Under the pieces are notes generated by a model, which was not told the DNA's origin, searched no databases, and saw only the letters and a list, made by a program, of their open reading frames with translations. Shown here piece by piece: positions 28,249 to 43,439 of a stretch of 64,000 nt of DNA. Each line of letters opens with the position of its first letter. The first letter of the stretch is position 1. The stretch is from Astropecten irregularis (Eukaryota > Echinodermata > Asteroidea > Paxillosida > Astropectinidae), in the NCBI GenBank assembly GCA_963971285.1, contig OZ020254.1, forward strand, positions 6,324,001-6,388,000, written 5' to 3'. The translations under genes were made by a program, and so were the position numbers.

Positions 28249-31200
28249 TACCAATACTGCCACGACACTTCCCCTATACTCCTCTCGAGAGGTTGTTCCC
28301 TTGCTCCCATACTTGCTTCACTTGTGAGTGAGGACATACATAATTAAATGTCAATGAAGCAATCGCCATTGCGAGGGGAGTATACTTCCTGCTGGATCAT
28401 ACATGTACTCCTCCACAAATGCTTCACGTTTGGACCCTCATTGATAACAAAAATAATAATTATCTTAAATACTGTATAATACTTCGGAGGTCAACAGACT
28501 TTTCCCAAATATAAACGTTACTCTTATGTCAGGCCACTCAACACACGGTCCATGGTGTCATTGTCTTTTATTGGTCTCTGGCGGGGAGGGATGTCTTATC
28601 CACATTCTTACCATCCTGCATATCCTTCACCTCAGGAACACCATGTAAACGTTTGTTTTAAGCACAATTCCAACACGTACAAAAAAACCAAGGGCCCTAT
28701 GAAGTTATTTAGAATTTTCATTACTGTTGAGATATCCACGCATAATAGGATTTGCACATGCCTATACCCATCATGCTTCCAACCCCCCCCCCCCACCCTT
28801 CCCGGATGCGCCACAACATCTATGAAATGTACAGGTAGCCCCTTTCATCTGGCCAGACGCAACACATAGCACCTATATATCTAGTTCCGAAAAACTCTGG
28901 ATATTTGCCAACATTAAAAAAAGTTGCGAGGTCAAGTCCTACATTTTGATCGACAGAGGGCGGTGCACAAACGGACTGTGTACGCCGTGTGCTCAACTTC
29001 GCCGACGCGTGTCTATCTATCTGCATAACGTCACAAATTTGACAACGCATCGTGCATCGCTTCAAATCTGAATTTGTCGTAAGCATTGCAACAGAGCTAT
29101 AAAGATTGATACACAGTGTCATAGCAACGTAAATGTGCCATCGGGGTCCTGGGACTTTCATGATACACGGGGCTAGGAGAGAACCAAAGCATAACTTTAA
29201 GTCGGCATGAAGTTCGATTTCTTTTTTTTTCGCCAATCTGGCTTATATTACATGTATACAGTAGATGTAGGCCTAACACCTGTATACGTCTCCTCGTTGC
29301 ATAAGTTTCTTGGCACACGCATCTACCATTAATCAGGGATGTTTTCGTTGAAACAAATTCATTTTATCACTATAGATAAACATAATTTCGAGCGTCAGCC
29401 AGTTAGCTTTAGCTACTGTAATGTTTCACACGCCTAGCCTATACCAGAACACACGTCTGCGCCACTTCGATAAATACAGCCGCTCTATGTCATATTGATT
29501 TTCAGCCAGATGCTGCGGATCACGATCAAATAATGGCGGGAAAATGAAACGGTATACAATCTTCTCCCTTCCCGCCAAAAAAAAAAAAAACAGCCCCTGG
29601 AGATTTAGATCACAGATAAGCGCGCCATGCATGAGAATGATACGTCCAGTCCCAGGTTGCAAAAAATGACAGGCCAACCAACAACAAACACACCAATACC
29701 CCAACAAACAAACAGAAAAATAATAGGCAACGTATCTACAGGTTAAATAATAATACTTGATGAGTACTTATTTTTGCTAAATTGTAAGTTCATTACGGAC
29801 GAAAAGGAAACCTGCAGTGATCCCATTTTTCTTCAAGCTAAAGCTTCAAGCACCAATAGGCCTATTATTTTGTCCTCTGAAAAGTAACGATTTTGGTGTT
29901 GTTGTGTTTTTTGTTTCAAAACGGCGGTGTTATAATTGTATTTGAGTTAAAAGGGTTCCTGCAATGCTTTTTTTTAGTCACTTTTATTTTATTGCCTTCA
30001 TACAGAGAATATACTGACAAATAATGAATGGCAAGTCTTATTTTGGTTTCAAACCAGCATTTGGTTTTCCTTTGAATGGCTTTGTAAAACGTCGGATTTT
30101 CACGCATACTCATGTAGGGAACCAACAGCAAAAATATAATGAAAAAAACATTAACAATGAAGAGGCAAACTTGACCTACAGAAATGGTTTGGTAAAAAAA
30201 TTACACCACCAGTTGAGTGAAAGGAACATATTTGGCAAAATAAAACCCATTGAGGAGGAAAAAGGTCTGTCAGAAAACCTATAAAAAAACAACCACAACT
30301 TTTTGTGCACAAAGCAATTGGGTTACCACTCTCAGTTCCCCAAATGGCATAATTTGCTCATGAATATGGAAATGCTAATTAGCATACAAACGAAAAAACC
30401 TGTTTTTAACCCTGAATCAGTCTGAGGAAGTGGGTAAAATCACCATCCCCATGTACAGTTTTGTTATTGGCACATGTTCAAGCCATAATATTCTCATTGC
30501 AGAGACCCTTTAAGTTTTGTTTTGTTGTTGTTTGTGCAGTTTCTTCTGTTAAGGCCTAAGTTCGCCAAACGCCGGACACTGATCATGATAAATGGACACA
30601 TCCAATGTCACAGTGGCACCTATCAAGAGAGGAATTTTCCCGTCCTTCAAAACAACAAATGTTTCAATCTAACAATTGTAAAAAACTTGCTGACAAGACA
30701 AGAACCAAAAGATACCGGCAATACATATGAATTGCCTCCAACAATGCTGAAAGGTATAATAGCATATTTTAGCAATTATGACATGTTATTGTGTCGTGAC
30801 AAGCTTGTCATACACCGTGATAAATGATGGCGAGCCTGGACCCCCCAAACGCAGGCGCCGACTGCACAACACCAACCAACGGGAAGGGACAATGCTAACA
30901 ACAATCTCCATTCCAAAAAAAAGAAATTAAAGTAAAACTTGTCTAGTATACTTTAAAAGAGATTGCAATAGAGAAACAAAACCACACACCGTACGGATCA
31001 AGGGAACAATGTTACCAGTGCTGTTATCCACAATGTTGTATCAAATTTTATAGCAGTAATGACATTATTAGTCTATGCTTGGCAACAGGCCCCCTGCTAC
31101 ATAATAACTTCATTGTATACCAATCTTTCTCTACTTCTTTGCAATTGTATTGTGTGGAGAAATAATAATACGGTCAAAATGCAGTCGCTTTTATCACGGG

Positions 31201-32644
31201 GCGAGAGATAATGTGATATTAATGGGACCGGGGCTGATAAGGCAAATAATGATTTTCTTTTAATAGTGGTTAATTTTTTATTGATTTCTACTGTTTTGCT
31301 TGTTTATTTGTTTGTTTTGTGAGGCATCGGGGTTCAATTTGTGTTCCCTCTTTGAAGTATTTGACCCAGAATTTGCGCTACATGAGGTCCATATCGACCT
31401 CTTTTTTCCTATGGCACTGATTAGATATAAACTCCACCAGCGTTCAATGAATAAGTATAATGACTGTTCTTTCCTCATTAAAGTCATGCTTAGAAATGAT
31501 AATACAAATGACTAAGTCATTTTGCCTTTGGTACCAAAGTTTCGATCTTCACTATTTGTTTTATACGTAGAGAGGTCCATTAAGTAATTAAAAGCACCCT
31601 TTTCATTATAACAGCAAACAAATATAACATTATAATTATTATGCAGAAGTTGTTTGTCGCTTGAGTCCCAAAACCAGAAGCTTTGAAGTGAACCCAGAAA
31701 TGAACAATGAAACTACAAGTTAACTTTTTAGTAAATTCAAAACGCAGGTCGCTGTTTTGTTTGTTCAATGTAAATACGCCCCAGCTAAGCTACCGCTTGG
31801 CTGTAAGGGCGATGAAGTATCACGCTATGAAACAATAAGTGCATAATAATGCCGATATAAACCCCACAGCATTTGTCTTTAGTGGCAATGAATTTTATAG
31901 ATCCCCGTGTATTTAAAACGGATGCAAAAGCTGGCACAATTTGTATTTGTCCGCAGCAAACGTCAGCCGGCTGCTGAACCACACGAGACTCGGCGGTTTG
32001 AAGGTGAGACGGGACGGCCATTGAGCTTCGATACCGATTGGCTTAATTGCCGACATATTTTGTTGACAGCTCCCAATTGTATTCTACCTCCACGCTACGC
32101 ACAAGCCACGAGTTTCCCACTGCTTGCTTTTCGTTTCTGCATTCCCGTCTACCATTAAAAAAATATTAATACCAGATTTGATCTACTAAGTAAACGACAA
32201 AGTGTCGTGTTTTAGCTGAGCATACAGTCTCTCGAGCCCCAGATCAATCGAAAGGATAACAACGGACTATATTCTATTTGTTTTTCGCTCATAATTCCAC
32301 AAAATTTCAAACGTTTTCATTTTCGATTTGAGTCATTATACGATCAGGCAAAAAATTAAAATGAAGAATAAAAAATCCAGAAAAGTCATATTTTTAGTTT
32401 CGATAAGAGTCATCCGTGGTGGACTGTTTGTCTTAACACAAAGTGGTACAAAGTGATAATTGCAAAAATAACAGTCTTTGTGAATTTTTATCTCTAGGGA
32501 ACTGCAGTGCGAAACCATGAATTTATTAGGAAATGCAGTATCGAATTGGGTATTAAAAGAGGTTTTGACTTGCATTTTATGATTTGAACTATTTCTCGTT
32601 GTCGAGAAACCGGTGTTGTTTCAGACTTAAAGGTCGACAGTCAT

Positions 32645-33002
32645 TTAAAGGTAGTATCATAGTTTGGTAAGAAACCAAAAACTTATATTTTCACAGATTT
32701 ACGTATAACTTACAGAGTATGAAGATGGTGGTGGTATAGAAACAAACCGTTAAAAAAATTCCGCCTGAAATGGTGTATTTATCCAGAAATAAGTCAAACA
32801 ACGACCGCAAATCTTGTTGATCTTTTATAAAATAAAAGAGAAAAGACTTAAGAAATACTGTTGCCGTTTTCACTGTTTTCTCAAAAAGTGGGCATCGTAT
32901 GGGACTGAAATTTTCACAGATGACTGGTACTGTATTTCCTTGATATTTTTGCCCATGAATCTGTATTTCTTTGACAAAAACCAAAGCATGATACTACCTT
33001 TA
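32645..33002 (-). mobile_element. TTAA-bounded MITE, copy 8 (best preserved)
   Basis: A 358-bp copy flanked by TTAA on both sides, with near-perfect inverted ends AGGTAGTATCATAGTTTGG and CCAAAGCATGATACTACCT. It has the same length and orientation as copy 2. Confidence 0.88.
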
Positions 33003-33046
33003 AAAAAGATGGTGGTCGTATAACAACTTGTTATAGACTATGGGCG

Positions 33047-33291
33047 TTTACGAAACGGAGGTTTACTATAGGCTCAGGCTCCAGCTCTGACATCCATATG
33101 CTGAAAATATAGGTTGTGGTTTTTCACTGAAGCTGACACCATGTTTTCCTTTTCAAACCATACAATCTACTTTAGAGCTGCAGCAAAAGGCCTATATACA
33201 TGTATTTGATACGGTTATTTCATAATAGATTCACGAAATGGAGCCGGAGCCTGAGACGGAGCCTGAGCCTCAGGGAGTTTCGTAAACGCTC
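33047..33291 (-). mobile_element. MITE with GCGTTTACGAAAC inverted ends
   Basis: A 245-bp non-coding element bounded by GCGTTTACGAAAC and its exact reverse complement. GCTCAGGCTCC/GGAGCCTGAGC forms a second inverted pair inside. A related copy lies at 22990-23145 in the opposite orientation. Confidence 0.7.
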
Positions 33292-36200
33292 GATGACTGT
33301 TATGCTTCGATCGCCCATGCCTATATATACGATCGATAATGGGCCAACTAAAACATTACTCACGAAGGTCATGATTGGTACTAGAGCTCTGAGCATGCGC
33401 AAAATTACCTCGCTATAAACGGCGGGAAGTATTGTTCTTTTTTTTTCAGAATTGAACAAAATAATATTATGAGTAATCAAACCGTTCGTTATTCTGTTGG
33501 CCGGTACCCTGCTTTCCTTTTTCCAAACGAAAAAACTTCACTTAGGGCCTATATCTATGGAAGTCTCCATTTTTAGTAAAATCGTACCAGCGATTTTGTC
33601 GAATAATAGAGTAATCTTGTTTATGAATGTCGGGCACAAAACAGGCCTTATAATGTACTTTCGTCCACAGTGCCCCCCTTTTACAAATTTCAGTCGTTTT
33701 TTTTTAACAAACTGCGACCATCAGTGGCATGCATCAGTGTTCCAAACGTGTTCCATATAGAGAATTTCATATCACGCTCTCTGATCGCAGCCGTCATGTT
33801 GCACCCATTAGTCTTCGGGACGTGCACGGGGATTTCACGGCGGAGCAGCGTGCTCGCAGCAGCGACCTACATACCGGCCAGCGACGCACGGACCCCGGTG
33901 ATTTATCCGGTCTCATCTCGCTGAAGAAATCGCAGCCGTCGCAGAACAGACAGTCATTTATTCTACGAAGTTGAATTATTACAATGTCTATGATGGCGGA
34001 ACAGAACCCCCGTGATGTGTATCAGTATTAAAGTGATATATCATCTACACGGAAATTTGTGCCTTTTGGCCCGTTTTGAGACAAGGGGAAAATGGTCATA
34101 ATGGCTCAGCAAAGTCAATCCATATATTTTGTAATATCTAGCTGACAAGTTATAACGATGAAATAGAAAATGTCAATCACTTTTATTCTTTGGTAACGAA
34201 TTGTTACAAATCAGCAATAAACATTTCTCAGACAATTTACCTGACAATAAACCAAAATGGTATCTGACTGATTCCCCTGCAGAACCTGTCCTTGTCGTTT
34301 AAATTCTCTCCTTTGACAATTTTCTTCTTCTTTTCTCTTTAAACAGCCTTTAAAAGATAAAAACACGAGAGGGCGCTCTTCAACTTGGACAGTTTCTGCA
34401 AGACGCAAAAAACTAATACTCGTGCAGTCGGAAAAATTAGTCTAGAGAAGCGAAATGTATGAAATTGCGGTGAACGAAGCATCATGTTTGTGCGGTCAAT
34501 TATGTTTAATAATTGCTTTCAAACATTGATCGACACAAAGCTGCAATGTTTACAGTGGCTCGACAACAAAAATCTTTCAATACGCCACAAGTACTTCCAT
34601 TTATATTAAGACCCGAAATTGTCGAATGAAAAACAAATCGTTTTGTTTAAGTTTTTGTAACACCAGTGTGCATCATTAAAATTATAATACATGTATTTTG
34701 ATTCACACACGTGTGTTCACGTGTGTTGCTTTTTATTCCAACATTTAAACTTATTAAACACCAAAATATCACAGCCACTGCACGGTCAGTTTTATGACAT
34801 CGATCTAGGCCTACATCCCAAACAGAAAGCGAAATTCAAAGTTAGCAGGAAAATAAACGGGAGCCGTTCGTGTTATAGCGACAGATGTTGGGTGATTGTG
34901 GATATGTATACAGAAGTTGAAGGACGACTACGCTGCGATGCGATGCGATGCGCCGGATCCGCGGTATCTGTTATCATCATGTCCATGAGTTCCGCCACGA
35001 TTGCGTCATACCACGCCACTGGGCATGCGCGAGCCAGGGCATGACGGGAAGTGTCGGGCCCGACAGGCCACGTACGAGACGGGTGTACACGTTGGGCCAC
35101 CGTTGGTAAAAAGCATTTTGGCAGTTCCAAAAAAACGATTCAGCCATGTTTTTCTCTCCCTCGAGTTTCAAAACTGAATTTTCTTAGGACGAGTAAAACA
35201 TAATACTCATATCAGTATTTATGTCCAATCAAAAAGAAAAGAACAAAATAGAACGGAGAATTCGTGGTTTAGGTTGCGCGTCGATCGTTCAGGACAAAAC
35301 TAACTTTCAAGGTAAAGCAATTTTCTGAAAATGTCGCTTCGATAAGCTGTATGGCTGGTGACATTTACCCAAAAGCATTATTTGCCATGTGGCCCATTAT
35401 ACTGGGATTGCAAAACATCATCACATTTTGAATAATTATTGTAGCAATTTGCAAAAAGAAATGGCCTGGCCAACACAGTATACCGTTTGGATTATCAAGG
35501 ACTTCTTTTAAAAAATATGTTGAGGTTGGTTAAACTTTTGACAAATTTGTATTTCCGTCATGCAGGCTTAGCGTGAAAAGCTACAACAAACCACAACTTG
35601 GAGCCGAGTTTTATTAATTTACTCCATGTTTGTGATGTCAGATTTGTTGGTACAGAGAGGGATATAATAAAATGAAGCTTCTACTGTGCCTGTTGATAGA
35701 TCAGGGGCAACTGGTCAGGATGGAATGTGGTCAAAGGTACTTTGGGGCGTCGCTTCCTCTTAACCTTTTTTACTCATCAGTTTTATACGAGTCCGTTCCT
35801 GGAATCCTGCACCGTGGGTGGATCATCATATCGCTGTCTCTAGTCCTCACAATTTATTCAACCTGATGACTGACTGACATAATCTTCCCTGTAATATTGA
35901 TCACGTTTTCAATTCTTGCTGGACACTTTGCCTCGATGATTGTAGTGGATTCACTCTCTAACTTGGTTTCATCCTTTTCAAACGAACGCAAGGGGAACAC
36001 CTTCTCCTTTCCAATCCAGTGATGTAAACCAGAGACATCGGCTCCTGACAACTTTCATAAAATTACGCTCCAGCCAATCAAGTGACCGAATCAGAATGGA
36101 ATCTCGCTGGGGTCTTCTCTTCTTTTTCTTTTTAGTCATGATACTATAGAATTATTAGATTGGGCCCAATTTCCGGACCGAGAGATAGTCGTTGGCATCA

Positions 36201-39200
36201 TCATAATTACTCATCGCTCATCCCATGTGGATTGATAATTTATATTATGAGTGCAACGTGGAGATAATACGTCTACGCATTGATTAAAGTTGAAGTTTTT
36301 ATATCAATACTATGATATGGGGGTAATAGGAGGGGTGGAGTTAATATGGCAAGAGGGGCGCAACCATAGACCTATATTAAAATTAATTTTAATATAGCTC
36401 TGTGGGCGCAACCCACTGGCCAGAAATGTCAGTTTACCTTAAAACAAAACCTGGTCTGACCAACATAATATTCCTCATAGATATACATGTTGAAGTCTTT
36501 CTCGTCTTCAGAAGTGACTTATAGTCACTCGTATTATATGCTATGGACCACGAAAAAAAGACAAAACTCGAAGTGGCGTTCGTGTAATGCCAGAGCCATT
36601 ACTAAAAACGGCGGGAAGAACTAACCGGAATTGATATCTCGATGTAAATTTGGATGATAGAGGGCGTATTATGTCGGTTATACTCAGTTTATGCATTGTG
36701 GTCCAACAGATTTAAATCTGTGGTGATACGTGTAATGTATTTCGACATGAACCTTCACAAAAAGAGATTCATGGGATTTCACTGAGAAATATACGCAATT
36801 ATTTAAACCACCCTGAACGAAAAGAAAGTGCCAAACCTTGCTGAGAAAAATGGTATACATGAATTTTGGTTAGGCCTACATACTATTTTAGACCTAACAA
36901 AATGTCTGGTAAATTATTACTGGTGATTTTCCACTTTGAATATCTATATATTTGCTATTTTTTTTTACTACAAGATTAAATACGGGTTAAATTGTATCAT
37001 TATTGTATCAAATCGCATGATTTTGAACTAAATGGTTTCCTATATTGAAGCACGGGTACGGTACAAAGAAGGAACCCGGGTACAAAAAAGAGGGGCGTGG
37101 TTAAAGCAGGAAGGAGGTGTGTGCTTTATATTCCTCTCAGCAACAAAGCAAGATCACAGATCGTTCGACGCGTGAATGAAAAAAAAAGAAAAAAGTTCTT
37201 AACCTTTTACAGGAAACAAGCCATGTCAATTTGCCTATCTGTGCCTGCTATACATACAAGACCATTTCCTCAATCCATGTTAAAACAATCATCTATGCCA
37301 GTTATCAGTCGTCCCACACATTTCCTGTAGAAGTTTGGCACTATATACCGCAGGCGCCAATCACCATTGCCACTCCTGTAAATGTATTACTGTATCTATA
37401 TAATACACGGGAGAATAACTACACATCACTTTGTACAAAGTTGGTTGCACTTTAAATTGGGATAATTGCCTTGTACCGATTACGAAGGTTCCATTGATTG
37501 TAAAACTGTATACATGTACAGCAGTCATTCTTATGGCTTTGTATACATCCAAACTTTACATATACAATTGTGTAAGTGGAGGAATGAATTTGTGAACATT
37601 TACATTTCTGGACTGAATTTTTGAAGTTAGAAAAAACTACGAATAAATAAAATTTATTTACTATGGGGTACTATAAACTTTGTGGTTTTGTGATCGGGCA
37701 CGTTTAAGCCTGTCGGACTTGAGCCATGTTCATGATGAAACAAATCCCTCACTCTAATAAACAAACAAACAAACAAACAAACACAACCCCCAACATACAA
37801 CCCCTAAGACAAGCAAGGGAGACAAGCAAAAAAGAAACGTCCCAATTTCCAACAATTTCAGGTTCATGAGTTTCAAAATGGCTGCCCCCAGATAGTCGAT
37901 CCTAGTATTATTGTCGAGCCAAACTTTGCTAATTTCGTAAATGGACCGCGGTGATAATACTACTATGTACCAGTATATGCTATCACTACGAAAATTTGCA
38001 TGTTTTTTTTTAGACATCAAATTTTAAACCCATTATAAAGACTAGTTTTGTATTACAAGGGAGGAGCAGAGCCAATGAAACCAAAGGAAACGACTATGAA
38101 AATACACTTGTTGAAGAGCAGTTAAATGGAATTGAATACTTGTTTTTATGTTGTTGCAGGTGGTAATGAAACAAAAGCAATAGTGTACGCTGGATCATTT
38201 TCCTTTTTTTTTATTCCTTCAATTTAACCTCATGCATCAGTTTCATTGTAATGTATGCTGTATATCATCATTTTCAATTCCTGTACGAAACTTTGTTAAT
38301 TCAGCACTTTAGCCGTGCTTGTGGTGTTATGATTCGCGTTTCTGTTTTAATGGAAAGTTTTCCTTACATGAAATTATTGTATAGACCTTTATTTTATTTA
38401 CAACCACTGGCCCGTGTTTGGCATGGGCGGCTAAAGGTTGCAAATCATTTCGTCTTCTTGACAGACGGCGTGACCAACTTCAACGTTTTTGTAAACTTTC
38501 CATACCTGTACAAAATGCATACCAGCATTGCTTGTGTTGTTTCCATTACATTCAGCAATATCTTTTAATGTTTGTGAAACGTTGTGTACAAATTGGGTAA
38601 AATATGTGGTAATTTTGTATGCTTGGCTTTGATGGCTCTCCATAGTTTCCGCCATGTTGGTTGGCAAAAACTCGGTCTGTGACGTTACAAAAGAAATGTC
38701 TATAGTTGTAATTTCTGAAACGGAATGAATTTTTCGCAGACTTGCATTGGGTTTAACTTTACACACTGGCCACTATAATCATTTGTGGATATAGCGACTT
38801 GAACAATGCAAAAGAGAAACTGTTCCTTCTCAAGATAGGCCTACAAAATCGTGTTTATGAAAACCACAACGATTGTATCCTTTATAGGGTCGGTTGATAT
38901 CCTGTTATCCCTCAATAGCTGGGTCTGTATTGCTTATTTAAAACCTGTCATACAGGAAATGGCCAGACATTAGAGACAAAAGCAGGAATAATTCACAGAG
39001 ATGTATTATGGGGACTAGTTAACACTGTTGCAAGTGATAACAAATAGCGCGTGGTTATTATAGTTGGGGGGAAGGGAAGGCTGGCAGGAAGTAGTGAACT
39101 ATACGAATTGCCATGGCCTCTTATTATAATAAATGCAGCAACACCGAGGTCGCTTTGACCGTATCTGTGGTGTGTGTGTGTGTGTCTGTTTCCTTTGTTT

Positions 39201-40420
39201 GATTTGAAACCCAGTTACAATATTATTGTTGCAGATTGGCTTACACATTATGATAATAGGTAATTAAGATATTATAACATCATTTGATCTGGCCGAGTTA
39301 ATGCGTTTGGGAATCATATGCTAGTATTTTAGTATTGATGTAGTTCATAAGAGATGTTGCTAATCTCATCCATTGGGGATCGCCGTCCCAATGCGTGCAG
39401 AACATAACATAGGCCTACAATCACCGCCATTGTCAACAATTTTACGTTATACCTATATAGGCCTAATACTAAGAATAGGCCTAACATTATATGTATTTCT
39501 ATATATAAGCTTTGCTATTATACTACTAGGGAGTATTTGACAATGGGACTTACCAATATGACAAGTGGTACGTGGCCTGCCAATGGATATACGATTCACC
39601 ACCATCAACGGCAACCTCTTCACCACAACGAACCCTGAATGAAGGATGATCCTATTCACAAAACAGATAAATCAACATTATCAATAAGATCACATAATTA
39701 TAGAGAAATCGACCTTTTTATACCTCTTTGATAAAAGATAGGCCTATATATAGAGTCGCATTCCAAATAGTGGTTACACCATTGTATTCGAATAATTTGG
39801 CGGGATTCGAACCTGAGCCCTATCTGCTGAATATGATCAATAAAAACTCCATATAGGAAACGTCATAGCATGCAAATAAACTGTTCCCGTATTACCACCG
39901 GAAAAAGCATGCAATATAACTTCTTCTAAAGTTAATCGAGATGAACAGGCCAATATTTGTCACCGTCTAACCCGTTTTAGGGTAGATTACAAGTTTCATG
40001 ATTTCACAAAAAAAAATTTAAATAATAATTTGTCATAACTTAGACAAACGCGCATAATGTCATAAACCACTATCAACTAGAATTATGATATAATGTGGCA
40101 TCGAGTGTGTTTCTCATAGTAAACGCTATGCTTTTAATTGAAACGGATTCGTGAAGGGTGTTGCGTGTGTGACTGACACAGCTGTCCAAAGTTTCATGTG
40201 CAAAAAAATCATGCATTTGACTTTGGGGGTGTCATGCATGTGTCATTCCGTGGATGTACGTCTTCATTTATGCTTAATCCTGAAAGATCGCCTCGAATTA
40301 AAGGCATCGATCCATATTGAAATGTTTTGACAGCGACGTGTGAAAGTGACGCGAAGTATAGTGCCCTTTTGTTTGAATCTTCACAACAGCAGTAATTGGT
40401 GATACGTCGGGCATGCCGTG

Positions 40421-40797
40421 TTAAATGTATCATAATGATTGGTAAAGGTCACAGAACAGCACTCACACTTTGTCTATAATCCAACAAGACAAGTATACAT
40501 GAAATGATGATAAACCTGTGAAAATCAATCGGACATCTGAGTCACTAGAAAATAGCGAAAACCCCGACTCAATATTTCTCATAAAACATAAAGAATGGTT
40601 TTGATCTTTCTTACCCCGAGATCAAAACTGTTTTCGGTCTTTGTTTTACAAATGTCTTGGTTAAACAAATGTCTTGGTTAATACACCATTTCAGGCGGAA
40701 ATATTTTAACGATATGTTTCTACCAGCCCCACTATTCGTACCCCTGAATGTTATAAGGTAATATGAACATTTCTGTTTGGGCTGTACTGTACCTTCA
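40421..40797 (+). mobile_element. TTAA-type MITE, copy 7
   Basis: TTAA at the left (40421) and right end TGTACTGTACCT, with the right TTAA mutated. It matches copy 6 closely (AAAGGTCACAGAACAGCACT) and carries a short internal duplication of TGTCTTGGTTAA. Confidence 0.82.
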
Positions 40798-43439
40798 CAA
40801 TATTATTTCTCAGTTATCATTAGTGTATTCTGTGACATTTAAGTTAAGGCGATTGTCACCATAGTGTAACTTTGTGCGGGTTCGTTCAACCGCTGTATCT
40901 GTTCCGAGTACTGATCCTTGCTCTATGCTCCTATAGGCCTATCTCTAAGAAGTTTGTGTTCCCAATCATCATATCCTAAAAGGTGTTTCGTGCCGATTGG
41001 CCTCTTATCACTGTACATCACACCTTGTTCTCACCCTATGCTGTCGCAGTGTGTTGTTTCTTTCTTTTTAATAGGCTTATCAATTTGTCGCCCGACGCGC
41101 TAACTATTGAAAGATGTGTGTTCACCGCCAATAAAAAAAAGGAAAAATATAATCCTTTCCTGGTGTGAAAATACATCACACCTCAGGCGCGAACTCTGTA
41201 AGTTATCGGCGGTGCGCACGGGGCACCATGGGGCCCGTGGGTAGTACGGTGGATGCTTGGGGAGAACCAGATTTGCTGAATAAACACCGTGAATTCAAAG
41301 TAGATGTTATCCAAGCATGCAGTTGCTGGGCAAACTACGTGATGTTCAAACACGCAAACGTTACTTGCTCGACGAGTATACTGAAAGTTTATTTCACTGG
41401 ACAATGTCGAACACGTTTTAAAAGTGTAAATCTACAGGATTAAAAGACAGCGGATATGCTGGGATTAAAACTCGACTATGGTATATAATTCTCAGAAATG
41501 AGTAAAAATTTGCAATATCGAGGAGGCACTTGGGTGGAGTTCGAACCTGCTACATGTCATTTCAAGAGAAGCATGCAATGACCTTTCGTATACTGAGTGA
41601 CGGCACAATCTCTAGAATGAAGGCCGATCTTTGTCGCCTTTCAGTGTGGAAAGAGCAGCCGGCAGATGCAGCACTTGGCCGGTGTGAACTCGTCATGAAT
41701 TGCACTGGTCTATATTTAAACAGAAATTGTGTAATTGGAAGGGTCAGCCGGGAGCCCCCAGGACAAAATTTGTGAATGTCCCTAGGGGATATGTTTACGG
41801 GTGACCATATAGACCTACACTTTAGCCAGGACATACGCAATATGACCACATGCATTATGGTGACCCATCCAGGCCATCGTGACTTGCTGTGCTGAGACTA
41901 TAGCCTACCCGTATACCCCATCCTTCCCCCTTCCCCCTAGAAAAGAAACTTCAATCAAAGTGAAAGAAAAAAATGGAATGACCCATGATATGAGAGAAAG
42001 AAAACATTATGGAAAGCATGATTTACAGTACGGTGAACAGATCGTCAATATATACAGTGATTGATACACCAAAAGTCGCTAGGGACGGTGGCAGCGAAGG
42101 GCACACCATTAAAGGCTCCGCTGGAATTTGGGGGGCGAGTGAATCATGTCCAATTTCCCCCTTATTCCTTGAGGGTTGCTCCGGGGGGCTTAAGCCCCTT
42201 CTCGCAATAGTGCATTCCCCTCCGCTAAGGACCGAGCGATCATATGGCGAAAGTTTTCGTTTGGTGGGGCCGGGAGGGGGCAATGTTACGCATCAATCTT
42301 CCATCTCCCCCCCCCCCCCCCCCCTTCGCCAGATTGAACAAGAAAAAAACCTTGAAACTTTTGTTTTGTTTTTGCTATATTATGAGCGTTTCGGCCTTGT
42401 TATCTTTGTTTTGTCAATTATCTGAAAAGAGTCAGAGGAAAATGCCAGTTGACACCGACACACACGGTCAGACGGGTTAGTCATAGTAAATGGCGCCCCG
42501 ATCCCCCCTTCACGCCAGTCACGTCACTGGACGATCGTCCCAGCTATGGGGCACAATTCCCCCATTACGCATTTACTGCAATTCATACTTTATGATTTGT
42601 TTTCCTCCCCATTTTTTTTTTTTAACTTTTGCTTTAATTTCAAGAGACGGTCGAAGCTGGCAGTTTGTAACACCCATATTAGTAATCATGAAGCAATCAT
42701 TATTGGAAACACACGGTGGAATGTGTAAGTTGTCACTCAATTCTGAAACATCACTTTGAATACATGTTAATGTTCGTTCGACGAAGCCAGGCCTCTCCCC
42801 GTGCGGCATTTCGCAATGAAGTGGAGCATTCTTTGTTGTATTTGTCAAAGCATTTTACCTCGCCTTCTTTCTCCTGCTATTGCTTGGACTCTACGTATAT
42901 GCAAGCAACATAATGCGAGAGCCATAATTATCACCTTTGCCGCTCCGATGACATGAAGGGAATTGCTCAATTTCTTGACCTATGATGCCGAAACTAGCTC
43001 CATGCTCCGACAAACCTGTTGCCGACCGCCAATGACGGGAGGCGGGGATCTAGACTACCGGCACCAGACTCATCTTGTCATTACACTAATATACACGGTG
43101 TGCCGTATAGCGTTCGCATTAGCCAGGCCAACATTAGCATTGATTAAAGAAATGTGTTCTGAGTAATACCACTTAAAACAGTGTACACAAGTGCCACACC
43201 ATTATATTCATCTGCTGCCAACAAGCTCATACGTCACTGCAATGACATCCGCCATAGACCAATCAACGATGCCCTGTTGCGCACTCGTGCCAGAGTGCCC
43301 GGATGTCATGGCTAAAGTGACTAATTGACAAGCGCCGAATTGTGAAAGTTAGAGTTTAGACTTAGTAAAGAGAGAGAGAAAAAAAAAATCTGACTCGTCA
43401 AAGTTTGGGTTTAGCCCCTCCCCTTGTTTTCTCACTTAT
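40798..43439. other. Intergenic spacer, part 3
   Basis: No gene recognised. A C18 run lies at 42307-42324. Open frames at 42009-42425 and 41562-41855 show no domain and look like chance. Confidence 0.65.

Larger units (their letters stand above)
17074..40420. other. Intergenic spacer, part 2 (between Hmx and Hhex)
   Basis: About 23 kb without a supported gene. Beyond the repeats listed separately it holds scattered TAGGCCTA octamers, a G16 run (22005-22020), a C12 run (28783-28794) and a 26-bp AT palindrome at 36372-36397. If Hmx and Hhex have distant enhancers, they would be expected here or in Hhex intron 1. Confidence 0.65.

Noticed and set aside
39801-39813. B-box-like GGTTCGAATCCCGCC on the minus strand as a tRNA gene
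   Set aside because: No A box or acceptor pairing at the right distance; at most a SINE remnant.
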